From: Rhizobium sp.
GTDB taxonomy: Bacteria > Pseudomonadota > Alphaproteobacteria > Rhizobiales > Rhizobiaceae
Direction of reading: 5' to 3'
NCBI GenBank assembly: GCA_027533385.1
Contig: JAPZUE010000034.1
Location: forward strand, 62,001-126,000
Length of the DNA: 64,000 nt
In this document: piece after piece, positions 9,587 to 21,999 of the stretch
Layout of the letters: each line of letters begins with the position of its first letter
Numbering within the stretch: position 1 is the first letter of the stretch
The notes under the pieces: generated by a model
What the model saw: the letters and a program-made list of their open reading frames with translations, nothing else
Database searches by the model: none
Told to the model about the DNA's origin: nothing
Translations under genes and position numbers: made by a program

Positions 9587-10102
9587 TCAGCGACCAAGGG
9601 CCATTGCGAGATCGGCGTAGATGATTTCTGCGAGTTCGCGAGCGGCGCGTGTCTCCGCATCACGCGCGGCGCGAAGCTTTGCAAACTCCTGACGCGGATA
9701 GTCGAAGAGGGCAACGCCCGTGCGACGGCCCGTCTTCAAGACGGTGTCGTCCGAAATCCGCTTCAGGGTGTAGTTGCCAACGACAACCGCACGGCCGGCA
9801 TTTGCCGTGTCAGAGGTCTCATCCAGGAGAATCCCCTCGACACCGCCGCTGACGGTCAACTCGACGCGATATTCCGGTGTCTTCGACTCGTCGCCACCGC
9901 TGGTCAGGAAGATCAGACGATTGCGCGTCTCCAGACCAACCCTGCTGCTGGCTTCCGAATAGGCGATCGCGGCGAGAGCGCCGCGCGTTTCACCATTGGC
10001 ATCCTGATAAAGCGGGCGCGCCTGGCACCCTGCCAGAAGCAGAGCCGCACCAATCAGTAGCGAGCGCCGAAGCACCGTGGAAGGCTTGAGTTCAGAGGAC
10101 AA
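9587..10102 (-). CDS. lptE: LPS-assembly lipoprotein LptE
   Basis: Outer-membrane lipoprotein expected to plug the LptD barrel that delivers lipopolysaccharide to the cell surface. The N-terminus is a lipoprotein signal: basic LRR, hydrophobic core, and lipobox LLAGC with the lipidated cysteine at residue 26. The rest (171 residues in total) resembles the divergent alphaproteobacterial LptE family, with [13 protein letters not shown] and [17 protein letters not shown]. The start drawn is a TTG at 10102 that overlaps the leuS stop by 11 bases, implying translational coupling; a GTG at 10075 leaves an intact signal peptide and is an alternative. Position between leuS and holA supports the call. 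Confidence 0.85.
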   Translation of the reverse strand: MSSELKPSTVLRRSLLIGAALLLAGCQARPLYQDANGETRGALAAIAYSEASSRVGLETRNRLIFLTSGGDESKTPEYRVELTVSGGVEGILLDETSDTANAGRAVVVGNYTLKRISDDTVLKTGRRTGVALFDYPRQEFAKLRAARDAETRAARELAEIIYADLAMALGR

Positions 10103-12713
10103 TATTCACGATCCTTAGCGGGACAACGATGATCTTCTTCGGAGCCTGACCGCCGAGGGCGGCCTGGATAGCATCGAGAGCCAGTACGGCCTCCTGGACT
10201 GCATTCTGGTCTGCGTCGCGCGCGATTGTCAATTCAGCGCGCTTCTTGCCGTTGATCTGCACAGGCAGGACAATTTCGTTTTCAGCGACAAGGCCTTCGT
10301 CGAATTGCGGCCAGGCTGCCTTGGCGACGAGACCCTGATTGCCGAGGACGGACCAGCATTCTTCGGCCAGATGCGGCGTCATCGGCGCGATCAGCTGCAC
10401 AAGGATCTCGGCGGCATTGCGGACGGCGGCGACATAGGCAGCGTCACCTTGTCCTGCTGCGACATTGGTCAGCGGTGCGGCGAGTGCGTTCACCAGTTCG
10501 TAAATGCGCGCAATCGCCTTGTTGAAGGCGAGCTTGTCCAGGTCGCCTTGAACAGCCTTGAGCGTCTTGTGGGCAATCTGCGAAACAACGAGCCCGTCGC
10601 CTTCCTTAGCCGGATTCGGTTGAACGAACTTCAGTCTGTCGGCCGCTTCCGAAACCAGGCGCCAGACACGCTGGACGAAGCGGTGGGCGCCTTCGACGCC
10701 CGCTTCGGACCAGATGACGTCACGATCCGGGGGTGAGTCGGAGAGAACGAAGAAGCGAGCGGTGTCGGCACCGTAGGAGCCGATAATGTCATCGGGATCC
10801 ACGACGTTCTTCTTCGACTTCGACATCTTCTCGATCGAGCCGATCTTGGCTTCCCGGCCATTGCTCAGCAGGAAAGCACGGCGAGTTCCATCGGCTTCCT
10901 CGATACGCAGGTCTGCCGGGGCCACCCATTCACGCTCGAGGCCCTCGCCGATGCTGTAGGTTTCATGCACAACCATGCCCTGGGTGAACAGGCCCTTGAA
11001 GGGTTCCTTCAGGTCCAGATGCCCGGTCTCGCGCATGGCGCGGGTGAAGAAGCGCGAATAGAGAAGATGCAGGATCGCATGCTCGATGCCGCCGATATAT
11101 TGGTCGACCGGCAGCCAGCGATTGGCAACGGCGGGATCCGTCGGATTGTCTTCCCAGGGCGCGGTAAAGCGGGCGAAGTACCAGCTTGAATCGACAAAGG
11201 TATCCATGGTGTCCGTCTCGCGACGGGCATCCTTGCCGCAGTGGGGGCAGGCGACATGGCGCCAGGTGGGATGACGGTCGAGCGGATTGCCCGGCTTGTC
11301 GAAGCTGACATCGTCGGGGAGCTTGACCGGCAGGTCCTTCTTGGGGACGGGCACGACGCCACAGTCATCGCAATGGATGACCGGGATCGGGCAGCCCCAA
11401 TAGCGCTGGCGGGAAATGCCCCAGTCGCGCAGACGGAAGTTTACCTTGCGCTCGCCCTGCGGTGCGCCGTTCAGCTGCTGCGACGACAGACGGTTGGCGA
11501 CTTCCTCGAAGGCGTCCGTTGTCGAAAGCCCATCCAGGAAACGCGAATTGATCATCACGCCGTCATCGGTGAAGGCGGTGTCGTCGATCGCAAAGCTTGC
11601 GGCGTCGCCATCTTTCGGCATGACGACCGGGACGACGGGCAGATCATATTTGCGGGCGAAGTCCAGGTCGCGCTGGTCGCCGGAGGGGCAGCCGAAGATT
11701 GCGCCCGTGCCGTATTCCATCAGCACGAAGTTCGCGACATAGACCGGCAGCTCCCAGCTCGGGTCGAGCGGGTGCTTCACACGAATACCGGTGTCGATGC
11801 CCTTCTTTTCGGCGGTTTCGAGTGCCGCGAGCGACGTGCCGGCATGCCGGCATTCCTGGCAGAAGGCGTCAACGGCCGCGTCACGGGTAGCCGCTTCCTT
11901 GGCCAAGGGGTGATCGGCAGCGATCGCCAGGAAGGAGGCGCCAAACAGTGTATCGGGCCGCGTCGTGTAGACGGTCACTTCTCCGGCTTCGCTGCCGGAG
12001 GCAACCTCCCAGCGCACCAACATGCCTTCCGAGCGACCGATCCAGTTCTTCTGCATCAGCCGGACCTTTTCCGGCCAGTTATCGAGCTCGTCGAGGGCGT
12101 CGAGCAGGTCCTGGCTGAAATCGGTGATCTTGAAGAACCACTGGGTCAGTTCGCGCTGTTCCACCAACGCGCCGGAGCGCCAGCCGCGCCCATCGATGAC
12201 CTGCTCGTTGGCGAGCACGGTCATGTCTTCCGGGTCCCAGTTGACCTTGGAGTTCTTGCGATAGACCAGGCCCTTCTCGAGGAAGTCCAGGAAGAGGTGC
12301 TGCTGACGGTGGTAGTAGTCGACGTCACAGGTCGCAAATTCGCGCGACCAGTCGAGCGACAGGCCCATCGACTTCAGCTGGCCGCGCATGGTTGCGATGT
12401 TTTCGTAGGTCCAGGCCTTGGGGTGGACCTTGTTCTTCATCGCGGCGTTTTCCGCCGGCATGCCGAAGGCGTCCCAGCCCATGGGATGCAGCACGTTGTA
12501 GCCACGAGCACGCTTGTAGCGCGCAACGACATCGCCCATCGCATAGTTGCGGACATGGCCCATATGGATGCGGCCCGACGGGTAGGGGAACATCTCGAGC
12601 ACGTAGTATTTCTCGCGCGGGTCGGCATTGTCGGTCTCGAAGACCTTGTCTTCAGACCATTTCGCCTGCCAACGGGGCTCGGCGTCGCGCGGATTGTAAC
12701 GTTCGGTAGCCAT
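10092..12713 (-). CDS. leuS: Leucyl-tRNA synthetase LeuS
   Basis: Class I aminoacyl-tRNA synthetase that charges leucine tRNA and proofreads in a CP1 editing domain. It is 873 residues from ATG 12713 ([16 protein letters not shown]); an open frame upstream to 12776 adds 21 residues without family resemblance. The HIGH motif appears as HMGH at 50-53 and KMSKS at 629-633. A zinc-ribbon-like CPHCGK and the editing-domain block [12 protein letters not shown] are present. The tail ([37 protein letters not shown]) is typical. lptE overlaps its 3' end. The 193 bp upstream, shared with the divergent YggS gene, must hold both promoters; I see no strong sigma-70 match. Confidence 0.97.
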   Translation of the reverse strand: MATERYNPRDAEPRWQAKWSEDKVFETDNADPREKYYVLEMFPYPSGRIHMGHVRNYAMGDVVARYKRARGYNVLHPMGWDAFGMPAENAAMKNKVHPKAWTYENIATMRGQLKSMGLSLDWSREFATCDVDYYHRQQHLFLDFLEKGLVYRKNSKVNWDPEDMTVLANEQVIDGRGWRSGALVEQRELTQWFFKITDFSQDLLDALDELDNWPEKVRLMQKNWIGRSEGMLVRWEVASGSEAGEVTVYTTRPDTLFGASFLAIAADHPLAKEAATRDAAVDAFCQECRHAGTSLAALETAEKKGIDTGIRVKHPLDPSWELPVYVANFVLMEYGTGAIFGCPSGDQRDLDFARKYDLPVVPVVMPKDGDAASFAIDDTAFTDDGVMINSRFLDGLSTTDAFEEVANRLSSQQLNGAPQGERKVNFRLRDWGISRQRYWGCPIPVIHCDDCGVVPVPKKDLPVKLPDDVSFDKPGNPLDRHPTWRHVACPHCGKDARRETDTMDTFVDSSWYFARFTAPWEDNPTDPAVANRWLPVDQYIGGIEHAILHLLYSRFFTRAMRETGHLDLKEPFKGLFTQGMVVHETYSIGEGLEREWVAPADLRIEEADGTRRAFLLSNGREAKIGSIEKMSKSKKNVVDPDDIIGSYGADTARFFVLSDSPPDRDVIWSEAGVEGAHRFVQRVWRLVSEAADRLKFVQPNPAKEGDGLVVSQIAHKTLKAVQGDLDKLAFNKAIARIYELVNALAAPLTNVAAGQGDAAYVAAVRNAAEILVQLIAPMTPHLAEECWSVLGNQGLVAKAAWPQFDEGLVAENEIVLPVQINGKKRAELTIARDADQNAVQEAVLALDAIQAALGGQAPKKIIVVPLRIVNIVL

Positions 12714-12906
12714 GGATCGCATTTCCGGGAATAGCATCAAAAAGAGAGGGCCGACCTTCATCACGAAACCGGCCAAGCGTCAAGTTTTTGAGGCATTCAG
12801 ACGGGCCTTCCGGGCAAGCGCTTGCCAACCTCCGAGCCTCGGATTAACCCCTTGCCGAAAGATCTGGTGACGCCAGATATCAGGCAGATGAAAACGGGGA
12901 TTGGGC

Positions 12907-13566
12907 ATGTCGGTTGAAGAGCGGCTTCAGGACGTCCGGGACAAGATCGCAAGGGCGGCGCAGGAAGCCGGTCGTAAGCCGGATTCGATTTCGCTCGTTG
13001 CGGTTTCCAAGACCTTCGATGCCGAGCATATCCGCCCGGCGATCGTCGCGGGGCAGCGAGTGTTCGGCGAAAACCGTGTCCAGGAAGCCCAGGGAAAATG
13101 GCCCGATCTGAAGGCGGAAACCCCAGATCTCGAACTGCACCTCATCGGCCCGCTTCAATCCAACAAGGCAGCCGATGCCGTGGCCCTTTTTGATGTCATC
13201 GAGACGGTTGATCGCGAGAAGATCGCCCGGGCGCTCGCGGAGGAAGCGAAGCGGCAGGACCGGTCGATCCGCTTTTACATTCAGGTCAATACCGGTCTTG
13301 AGCCTCAGAAGGCCGGCATTGCCCCCGATGACGTTGCGTGTTTTGTAAGGCTTTGCCGGGATGAACTTGCGATGCATGTTGAAGGCCTGATGTGCATTCC
13401 GCCGGTCGAAGAAAATCCTGGGCCGCATTTCGCCCTGCTTGCCAAACTCGCCGAGGAAAATGGGCTGTCGAAGCTATCGATGGGCATGTCCGGCGATTTC
13501 GAGACGGCCATCGGCTTCGGGGCAACGAGCGTGCGTGTCGGCTCCGCCATATTTGGCACACGTTAA
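12907..13566 (+). CDS. YggS/PROSC family pyridoxal-5'-phosphate homeostasis protein
   Basis: Single-domain PLP-binding protein related to alanine racemase N-domains; homologues (YggS, PLPBP) maintain vitamin B6 and amino-acid balance and have no firmly known catalytic activity. The protein is 219 residues from ATG 12907. PLP would form its Schiff base with K35 in VAVSKTF; VFGENRVQEA, LHLIGPLQSNKA, LMCIPP and LSMGMSGDFETAIGFGATSVRVGSAIFG are all family signatures. An in-frame TTG at 12901 is less likely. It is divergent from leuS and 111 bp upstream of a CoA ligase, with no obvious functional link to either. Confidence 0.93.
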   Translation: MSVEERLQDVRDKIARAAQEAGRKPDSISLVAVSKTFDAEHIRPAIVAGQRVFGENRVQEAQGKWPDLKAETPDLELHLIGPLQSNKAADAVALFDVIETVDREKIARALAEEAKRQDRSIRFYIQVNTGLEPQKAGIAPDDVACFVRLCRDELAMHVEGLMCIPPVEENPGPHFALLAKLAEENGLSKLSMGMSGDFETAIGFGATSVRVGSAIFGTR

Positions 13567-13677
13567 TTTGCCTTAGACCTTCGGCATAGCGCTTTGGTCT
13601 CTCTTTCCTCCTCCCTTCGTCGATCCTAAAATGATGCCAAAGGCGAAAGCCTCAAGCGTTGTCATGGGAGGATCGAC

Positions 13678-15615
13678 ATGCGCGACAGCTATCAGGACAT
13701 CTATGATTCCTGGAAGGCGAACCCCGAGGGCTTCTGGGAGGCTGCGGCGAAAGACATCCACTGGTTCAAGCCACCCGAGAGCGTCTTCGATCCGTCCCAG
13801 GGCACCTATGGTCGGTGGTTTGCGGGTGGCGAGACCAATACATGCTACAACTGTATCGACCGGCATGTTGAAGCGGGTCGCGGTGCCGAGACCGCCGTCA
13901 TCTACGACAGCCCGATGACCGGGCAGACGGCGCGCTACAGCTATGACCAGGTGCTGGTCGAGGTGTCGGCGATTGCTGCGGTCCTGCGCAATCATGGTGT
14001 CGGCAAGGGTGACCGCGTCATCATCTACATGCCGATGATCCCGGAAGCCGTGTTCTCCATGCTCGCCTGTGCGCGCATCGGTGCCGTGCATTCGGTGGTC
14101 TTCGGCGGTTTCGCGGCACATGAGCTCGCAACGCGCATCGACGATTCCGGCGCGAAGGTGGTGATCGGTGCCAGCTGCGGCCTCGAACCGGGCCGCATCG
14201 TTCCCTACAAGCCGTTGCTCGATCAGGCGATCGACATGGCCAAGGTCAAGCCGAACTACTGCCTGATCCTGCAGCGCGACCAGTACCACGCGCCGCTGCG
14301 CTATGAACATGGCGATGTCGATCTCGCCCAGGCGATCGAGCAGGAAAAGATGAACGGCTCGTCTGTCGATTGCGTGCCTGTGGCGGCAACCGACCCCCTC
14401 TATGTTCTCTACACATCCGGTACCACCGGCCAGCCAAAGGGCGTGGTGCGCGACAATGGTGGACATATGGTCGCGCTCAACTGGAGCATGAAAAACATCT
14501 ATGGCGTGAAACCCGGCGAAGTCTTCTGGGCGGCCTCGGATATCGGCTGGGTCGTCGGTCATTCCTATATCGTCTACGGGCCGCTTCTGGCCGGCAATGC
14601 CACCGTGGTTTTCGAAGGCAAGCCTGTGGGCACACCCGATGCCGGGACTTTTTGGCGCGTGGTCAGCGATCACGATGTCAAAGCCTTGTTCACCGCACCG
14701 ACGGCTTTCCGCGCGATCCGCCGTGACGATCCCGACGGCGAGCATGTTGCCCGCTATGACATCTCCGGGCTCCGCGCCCTGTTTCTGGCCGGCGAGCGGG
14801 CCGATCCGGAAACCCTCAAATGGGCCGAGCGGATCCTGAAGATCCCGGTCATCGATCACTGGTGGCAGACGGAGACGGGCTGGGCGATTGCCGCCAATCC
14901 CGCAGGCCTCGGGCTGCTTCCAGTGAAACATGGCTCACCGACCAAGGCGATGCCGGGCTATGCGCTCGAAGTCCTGGACGATGCCGGCCACCCGGTCGCC
15001 GCCGGCACGCTTGGCAATATCGTGGCCAAGCTTCCCCTGCCTCCAGGCTGCCTGGTGACGTTCTGGAATGCTGACGATCGCTTCCGGAGTTCGTGCCTCG
15101 AAGAATTCCCGGGCTACTACAAGACCGCCGATGCCGGGATCATCGATGAGGACGGCTACGTCTTCGTCATGGCCCGCACGGACGACATCATCAATTGTGC
15201 CGGTCATCGCCTCTCCACCGGCGCCATGGAAGAGGTCTGCGCCATGCATCCCGATGTGGCGGAATGCGCGGTCATTGGCATCGCCGACGAACTGAAGGGG
15301 CAGATCCCCTGTGGCTTCCTGGTGCTGAAGAAGAACGTGCATCGCGATCACGCTCTGATCTCCAAGGAAGTCGTCCAGCTGGTGCGGGATGAGATCGGGC
15401 CGGTGGCCGCCTTTAAGATGGTGCTGATGGTCGATCGTCTGCCGAAGACGCGGTCAGGCAAGATCCTGCGGGGGACCATGCAGAAGATTGCCGATGGTCT
15501 GCCCTGGAAGATGCCGGCGACGATCGACGATCCCGCAATCCTGGATGAAATCACCGCCGTGCTGCAGGCGCATGGCCAGGTGCCAGTCGTGACAAAGGCC
15601 GCCGCCAGCGCGTGA
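13678..15615 (+). CDS. Propionyl-CoA synthetase-like acyl-CoA ligase (PrpE/ACSS3 type)
   Basis: AMP-forming acyl-CoA synthetase of 645 residues. The ATP-binding loop YTSGTTGQPKG is at 245-255, the adenylate motif WWQTETGW follows, and the catalytic and potentially acetylated lysine K595 lies in KTRSGKILRG. Compared with the acetyl-CoA synthetase 1 kb downstream, the segment LFLAGERADPETLKW and the sequence after the WWQTETG motif (WAIAANPAG) match PrpE and mitochondrial ACSS3, enzymes that prefer propionate, so I infer a propionate or short-chain substrate. A strong Shine-Dalgarno (GGGAGGA) precedes ATG 13678. It converges on trcR. The substrate is uncertain without assay, hence no gene symbol. 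Confidence 0.88.
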   Translation: MRDSYQDIYDSWKANPEGFWEAAAKDIHWFKPPESVFDPSQGTYGRWFAGGETNTCYNCIDRHVEAGRGAETAVIYDSPMTGQTARYSYDQVLVEVSAIAAVLRNHGVGKGDRVIIYMPMIPEAVFSMLACARIGAVHSVVFGGFAAHELATRIDDSGAKVVIGASCGLEPGRIVPYKPLLDQAIDMAKVKPNYCLILQRDQYHAPLRYEHGDVDLAQAIEQEKMNGSSVDCVPVAATDPLYVLYTSGTTGQPKGVVRDNGGHMVALNWSMKNIYGVKPGEVFWAASDIGWVVGHSYIVYGPLLAGNATVVFEGKPVGTPDAGTFWRVVSDHDVKALFTAPTAFRAIRRDDPDGEHVARYDISGLRALFLAGERADPETLKWAERILKIPVIDHWWQTETGWAIAANPAGLGLLPVKHGSPTKAMPGYALEVLDDAGHPVAAGTLGNIVAKLPLPPGCLVTFWNADDRFRSSCLEEFPGYYKTADAGIIDEDGYVFVMARTDDIINCAGHRLSTGAMEEVCAMHPDVAECAVIGIADELKGQIPCGFLVLKKNVHRDHALISKEVVQLVRDEIGPVAAFKMVLMVDRLPKTRSGKILRGTMQKIADGLPWKMPATIDDPAILDEITAVLQAHGQVPVVTKAAASA

Positions 15616-15637
15616 ACCCGAATTGCGGGCAATAAAA

Positions 15638-15666
15638 AACCCCGGCTGCCATGGGCTGCCGGGGTT
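15638..15666 (-). terminator. Rho-independent terminator after trcR
   Basis: A perfect 9 bp stem (AACCCCGGC pairing with GCCGGGGTT, loop 15647-15657) lies 20 bp past the trcR stop. On the minus strand it is followed by a T-rich run (complement of AATAAAA at 15631-15637), as expected for termination of trcR. The plus strand has no T-tract after the stem, so it is a weaker terminator for the ligase gene. Confidence 0.85.
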
Positions 15667-15685
15667 CGATGTATTGTAAACGTGA

Positions 15686-16387
15686 TCAGTACTGATCGTC
15701 TTCGTCGTCGTTGCGGCGGTCCGACTTGAGCGACTGCAGTTTGGCGAAGACGGCGTTTGCGTCGATTTCCTTTTCTTCCTCACGCTCGTAGCCGAAGCCG
15801 AGGTTTTCGGTCTCGCTGGCCGACTGAAGCGTTGCGCCGAGTTCGGCAGCGGTCGGAAGCGGACGGCCCTTCGATGCCTTTTCGACTTCCAGGTCGAGAT
15901 CGATCTGGCTGCAGAGACCGAGGGTGACCGGATCCATCGGCGTCAGGTTGGCCGAGTTCCAGTGAGTGCGCTCGCGGATCTGTTCGATCGTCGACTTCGT
16001 GGTGCCGACGAGACGGGAGATCTGGGCGTCCTTCAGTTCCGGATGGTTGCGAACCAGCCAGAGAATGGCGTTCGGGCGATCCTGGCGCTTGGAGACCGGC
16101 GTATAGCGCGGGCCACGGCGCTTGTTGTCGGGAACGCGAACCTTCGGCTCGGAAATCTTCAGCTTGTAGTTCACGTCCTTTTCGGCGCGGGCGATTTCGT
16201 CGCGCGAGAGCTGGCCGGTTGCGATCGGGTCGAGACCCTTGATGCCCTGCGCTGCTTCGCCGTCCGCAATCGCCTTCACCTCGAGCGGATGCAGTTTGCA
16301 GAACTGCGCGATCTGGTCGAATGACAGAGCGGTATTGTCGACGAGCCATACGGCGGTCGCCTTCGGCATGAGCAGTGTCTGGGCCAT
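15686..16387 (-). CDS. trcR: DUF1013 family transcriptional regulator (TrcR)
   Basis: Alphaproteobacteria-restricted protein of 233 residues, annotated elsewhere as cell cycle transcriptional regulator TrcR. The N-terminal half starts MAQTLLMPKATAVWLVDNTALSFDQIAQFCKLHPLEVKAIADGE, consistent with a helix-turn-helix-like fold; a second candidate helical DNA-binding segment is AILWLVRNHPELKDAQISRLVGTTKSTIEQI. The C-terminus is acidic and low complexity (REEEKEIDANAVF...NDDEDDQY). It sits alone between two convergent or divergent CoA ligase genes and has its own terminator. What it regulates is not visible from sequence. The family call is firm; the role rests on literature naming. Confidence 0.88.
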   Translation of the reverse strand: MAQTLLMPKATAVWLVDNTALSFDQIAQFCKLHPLEVKAIADGEAAQGIKGLDPIATGQLSRDEIARAEKDVNYKLKISEPKVRVPDNKRRGPRYTPVSKRQDRPNAILWLVRNHPELKDAQISRLVGTTKSTIEQIRERTHWNSANLTPMDPVTLGLCSQIDLDLEVEKASKGRPLPTAAELGATLQSASETENLGFGYEREEEKEIDANAVFAKLQSLKSDRRNDDEDDQY

Positions 16388-16620
16388 AGATACAATCCTT
16401 CTGAGGGTCCGCGCCGGTTGTCGCGGGCCGTGGGTTTAAACCACTATTTCCGGGAATTCGGCGTCCTTATAGCGATTATGTAACGAAATTGCAATTCGCG
16501 AAGTCACGAATGACCTTTGTCTAATTGCTGGCCATATTGCACCTGCTATGAATGGCGTCGATAGGCCGGGGAGGACGGTCCTGGTCGCCAGTAGTGGCCC
16601 GTCAACATGAGGAGGAGTTC

Positions 16621-18573
<1,953 letters not shown>

Positions 18574-18594
18574 TCAGATCAGGCCGTGAGAGAA

Positions 18595-18626
18595 AAAAAG
18601 GGGCTTCCACCGGGGAGCCCCTTTTT
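18595..18626. terminator. Bidirectional terminator between acsA and the nuclease gene
   Basis: Stem AAAAAGGGGCT pairs perfectly with AGCCCCTTTTT (18595-18605 with 18616-18626, loop of 10). A-tract and T-tract flank both sides, so it can terminate acsA on the plus strand and the nuclease gene, whose stop is at 18631, on the minus strand. Confidence 0.9.
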
Positions 18627-18630
18627 CATG

Positions 18631-19086
18631 TCAGTCGTCCGGGCAGGGCCGCTTGTTTTTCTTGCGCCCTTTATAGGCTTCGACCAGACCCGCCTTCAGA
18701 AGAAGCTCGGCCGGACGGGTGCCGTCGGACAATTCGAGATCGGCGACCACGCGGCCGAAATATTTGTCACCGGAGATTGCGGTTAGCTGCACCATCCGCT
18801 CACCCTCGACCAGGCTTGCCAGTTCACTCTTTGCCTGTTGCGCTGCCTTGCGGAAGGCCAGGCATTTCGATCGAAGCTCGGGCGCATCGATGCCGCGCAG
18901 GCGCACATAGGTGCTGACCTTGTGATCGGGCCAGGGCATGGCCTCGACCAGCACCGTGTCACCGTCAATAACCTTCACGACCTCTGCGGCGACAGGGCCG
19001 TCAATCAGCCTGTTGGCTGAGGCAGCCGGTGCCGATAGCCCCCCGGCAAGGAAAAAGATCACAAGTGAGAGATGGGTTCGGAACAT
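18631..19086 (-). CDS. Secreted staphylococcal-nuclease-like protein
   Basis: Thermonuclease-family (SNase/OB fold) protein of 151 residues with a Sec signal peptide; predicted cleavage is after the alanine at about 24 (AASA-NRL), so it acts in the periplasm or outside. Family active-site elements are visible: VIDGDTV (D41/D43), VRLRGIDAPE (R62/R64 and E70) and KYFGRVVA (R112), corresponding to the Ca-binding aspartates, arginines and general-base glutamate of SNase. An extra cysteine pair (C75 and C148) could form a disulfide. The ATG at 19086 is followed closely by the signal sequence. Its biological role (nucleic-acid scavenging or other) is unknown. Confidence 0.85.
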   Translation of the reverse strand: MFRTHLSLVIFFLAGGLSAPAASANRLIDGPVAAEVVKVIDGDTVLVEAMPWPDHKVSTYVRLRGIDAPELRSKCLAFRKAAQQAKSELASLVEGERMVQLTAISGDKYFGRVVADLELSDGTRPAELLLKAGLVEAYKGRKKNKRPCPDD

Positions 19087-19135
19087 TATAGGAACATATT
19101 CCGAATGAGGGGCGTGATCAATGGGGAATCATTCC

Positions 19136-19342
19136 TCAGAAGTCGATTGCCCGACCCTTGATCTCCCAATCCCCAAAGCGGGCCGGGTCTGCCCCGCCAC
19201 GTCCGCCGATTTCCGGCGGCATTTGCGCGGCCGCTTCCTTGCGGCGCCGCTCCTCGGCTTCCGCCAGTGCGCGTTTCGCGGCCGGGCTCAGTTCCCGCGG
19301 CTGTTCGTCCACGCTGACTTCGGCTTCACGATCTTCTGACAT
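19136..19342 (-). CDS. DUF1674 protein, succinate dehydrogenase assembly factor 4 family
   Basis: Small soluble protein of 68 residues from ATG 19342 (a GTG one codon upstream is possible). The N-terminal half is charged and helical ([19 protein letters not shown]); the C-terminus [20 protein letters not shown] is the SDHAF4/DUF1674 signature (G-x-x-P-x-R-x-G-D-W-x-x-x-G-R-x-x-D-F). In mitochondria SDHAF4 escorts the flavinylated SdhA subunit; the same role here is an inference. sdh genes are not in this window. It is 49 bp upstream of the nuclease gene on the same strand and divergent from htpX. Confidence 0.85.
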   Translation of the reverse strand: MSEDREAEVSVDEQPRELSPAAKRALAEAEERRRKEAAAQMPPEIGGRGGADPARFGDWEIKGRAIDF

Positions 19343-19466
19343 CACATCGTCCTTTGCTGAGACGGCATTTCATGCGCAAACATTGAAATTGGGGTGGCCG
19401 CTTTTTAAATCAACAGGCGAAAACGGCAAGAAAATTGCCGATGTGTTGCTTCCGAAGGAGCTCGAC

Positions 19467-20426
19467 ATGAATACCATGCGGACTGCCATGCTGCTCGCCT
19501 TCATGACTGCCCTGTTCATGGGCGTCGGCTTCCTTATCGGCGGCCGCGGCGGGATGATGATTGCCTTCTTCGTTGCGGCGGGGATGAACTTCTTTTCCTA
19601 CTGGAACTCCGACAAGATGGTGCTGCGCGCCTATCGCGCCCAGGAGGTCGACGAGCGGACGGCTCCGGAGTTCTATGTCATGGTGCGGGATCTCGCCCGC
19701 AATGCCGGTCTGCCGATGCCGAAGGTCTATGTCTTCGACAGCCCGCAGCCCAATGCGTTCGCCACTGGTCGTAATCCGCAGAATGCCGCCGTTGCTGCTT
19801 CCACCGGACTGTTGCAGCGGCTCACCCCCGAAGAGGTCGCGGGCGTCATGGCCCATGAGCTTGCCCATATCGAGAACCGCGACACACTGACGATGACGAT
19901 CACGGCGACGCTCGCCGGTGCGATCTCGATGCTGTCGAATTTTGCCTTTCTCTTCTCCGGCGGCCGGGACAATCGCAACCCGCTCGGATTTGTCGGTGTC
20001 CTCCTTGCCATGATCGTAGCTCCCCTTGCCGCGATGCTGGTCCAGATGGCGATCAGCCGCACGCGCGAATATGCGGCCGATCGTCGAGGTGCCGAAATCT
20101 GCGGCCAGCCGCGCTGGCTCGCTTCGGCTCTGCAGAAAATTGCGGGCGAGGCGCCAAAGTTCGAGAATGTGAATGCCGAGCGCAATCCGGCCACCGCACA
20201 TATGTTCATCATCAATCCCTTGAACGGTCAGCGGATGGACAATCTCTTCTCGACCCATCCGAACACGCGCAACCGGATCGAAGCCTTGCTGGCGATGACC
20301 GATATCGGTCCTAAGGGATCGACGCCACCGCAGGCCCCTGTTAAGGCAACGCGCACGGCGCGTTCCGTTCCGACCACCGGTTGGGGGCGCGGCAATGCCG
20401 AACCACCCAAGGGACCATGGTCTTGA
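19467..20426 (+). CDS. htpX: Membrane zinc metalloprotease HtpX
   Basis: Inner-membrane M48 endopeptidase that degrades damaged membrane proteins. It is 319 residues from ATG 19467, which follows a good Shine-Dalgarno (AAGGAG at 19455-19460); the frame stays open upstream to 19158 but that part is antisense to the DUF1674 gene and non-family. Two N-terminal hydrophobic segments (about 7-24 and 29-45), zinc motif HELAH at 130-134, two further membrane segments and the REYAADRRG region with the third zinc ligand are in standard order. The gene overlaps the start of rsmB by 10 bases. Confidence 0.95.
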   Translation: MNTMRTAMLLAFMTALFMGVGFLIGGRGGMMIAFFVAAGMNFFSYWNSDKMVLRAYRAQEVDERTAPEFYVMVRDLARNAGLPMPKVYVFDSPQPNAFATGRNPQNAAVAASTGLLQRLTPEEVAGVMAHELAHIENRDTLTMTITATLAGAISMLSNFAFLFSGGRDNRNPLGFVGVLLAMIVAPLAAMLVQMAISRTREYAADRRGAEICGQPRWLASALQKIAGEAPKFENVNAERNPATAHMFIINPLNGQRMDNLFSTHPNTRNRIEALLAMTDIGPKGSTPPQAPVKATRTARSVPTTGWGRGNAEPPKGPWS

Positions 20427-21805
20427 ACGATCGATCGACGGACGCATCCAAGAAGAAGCCGAAACGCCATCAGAGCCAGAAAGACGCAGCACCCCGGCGC
20501 AGCGACAAGCCGGGGCTCGATGCGCGTATCGCCGCGTCCCGCATCCTGGCAGCCGTCATCGATAAGAAGACGTCGCTTGACGGGATGCTGGATCCCGAAC
20601 ATGGCAATCCGGCCTTTATGGCGCTGAATGATGCCGATCGCGCTCTGGTCAAGGCGATCCTGCAAAGCGCGCTCCGCCATCTGCCACGCATCGAAGCCAT
20701 CATTGGTCAGCTGCTCGACAGCCCGCTTCCCGATGGTGCGCGCTCCCTCCATCATCTTCTCGTCGTCGCGGCCGCGCAGATGCTCTATCTCGATGTGCCG
20801 GATCACTCGGCTGTCGATCTGGCCGTCGAGCAGGCGAATAGTGATCCCCGCAGCCGACGGTTTGCGAAGTTGGTCAATGCCATCCTGCGCCGCATCGGTC
20901 GCGAAAAGGCGGACCTCCTTGCTTCTGTCGAGAAGCTTCCGTGTATGCCCGAATGGTTCATGCAGCGGCTTGCCGCGGTCTATGGGCCTGAGCAGGCGCT
21001 TGCGATCGCCGCCTCGCAACTCGAGCCGCCAACGATTGATCTCACCGTGAAGGCCGATCCCGAGGGCTGGGCCGCGAGTCTGGGTGGGCAGGTCCTTCCG
21101 ACCGGCAGTGTTCGCCTCGACCGCTTCCGTGGTTCGATTACCACGCTCGAAGGTTTCGAGGATGGTACCTGGTGGGTTCAGGACGCCGCTGCCGCCATTC
21201 CCGCCAAGCTGTTTGGCGCTCTCACAGGCAAACGCGTGGCCGATCTCTGTGCCGCCCCCGGCGGCAAGACGGCACAGCTTGTCCTTGCCGGTGGGGATGT
21301 GCTTGCGGTCGAGCAGTCGAAGTCCCGTCTGAAACGCCTTGAAAGCAATCTCCAGCGTCTGGCTCTCCCAGCAGAGACGCGCTGTATCAACCTGCTCGAT
21401 ATCGAGGATGCCGAAGGTTTCGACGCGATCCTTCTCGACGCGCCCTGCTCGTCCACGGGAACGACGCGCAGACATCCCGATGTGTTGTGGACCAAGGACG
21501 CCGCCGATATCGCCAAGCTGGCCGCCCTTCAGGAGAAGCTCGTTCGCCATGCCGTCAGCCTGTTGAAACCCGGCGGACGGCTCGTCTTTTCCAACTGCTC
21601 GATCGACCCTTCAGAGGGCGAGCAGGTGGTCGACCGGCTGCTGGCCGATGTTTCCGGCCTGCGCCTGATGCCGATCGATCCGGCCGACTGGCCAGGGCTT
21701 GAAGAGGCGATCACCAGCAGGGGCGAATTCCGCACCACGCCAGCCATGCTGGCGGACCGCGGCGGATTGGATGGCTTCTACGCGGCAGTGATTGCTAAAA
21801 TTTAA
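20417..21805 (+). CDS. RsmB/NOP family RNA (cytosine-C5) methyltransferase
   Basis: SAM-dependent rRNA m5C methyltransferase of the RsmB/NOL1 type, 462 residues from ATG 20417 overlapping the htpX stop. A basic N-terminal tail leads to a NusB-like RNA-binding domain (about 35-160: [20 protein letters not shown] and AVDLAVEQA). The catalytic domain has the SAM motif [12 protein letters not shown], motif [17 protein letters not shown] with C344, and motif [13 protein letters not shown] with the nucleophile C394. The two-cysteine arrangement fits RsmB (m5C967 of 16S rRNA), but other NOP-family targets are possible, so no symbol is given. Confidence 0.9.
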   Translation: MVLNDRSTDASKKKPKRHQSQKDAAPRRSDKPGLDARIAASRILAAVIDKKTSLDGMLDPEHGNPAFMALNDADRALVKAILQSALRHLPRIEAIIGQLLDSPLPDGARSLHHLLVVAAAQMLYLDVPDHSAVDLAVEQANSDPRSRRFAKLVNAILRRIGREKADLLASVEKLPCMPEWFMQRLAAVYGPEQALAIAASQLEPPTIDLTVKADPEGWAASLGGQVLPTGSVRLDRFRGSITTLEGFEDGTWWVQDAAAAIPAKLFGALTGKRVADLCAAPGGKTAQLVLAGGDVLAVEQSKSRLKRLESNLQRLALPAETRCINLLDIEDAEGFDAILLDAPCSSTGTTRRHPDVLWTKDAADIAKLAALQEKLVRHAVSLLKPGGRLVFSNCSIDPSEGEQVVDRLLADVSGLRLMPIDPADWPGLEEAITSRGEFRTTPAMLADRGGLDGFYAAVIAKI

Positions 21806-21999
21806 CTAATATCTCAATAAACCTGTTGGGAAGTCTGCGCGCAAACCATTGGTTGCTCCGCAGTTCTGACGCATGACGGTATGACATACAATTTCGTGCC
21901 CCCAAAGAATCATAGTCGGGAGACCGGTGTGTCCCTGCTTGGTCCTGGGCCGGACAACCGAAATGGTCGGGTCATCATGATCCGGTGACAGGAAATAGT

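Noticed and set aside
11241..12734. 497-codon open frame antisense to leuS
   Set aside because: Shadow of leuS; no domain or ribosome site recognised.
18631..19086. Nuclease gene as part of a toxin or defence module
   Set aside because: It has a secretion signal, SNase family motifs and no immunity or toxin-delivery gene nearby; a general secreted nuclease is simpler.
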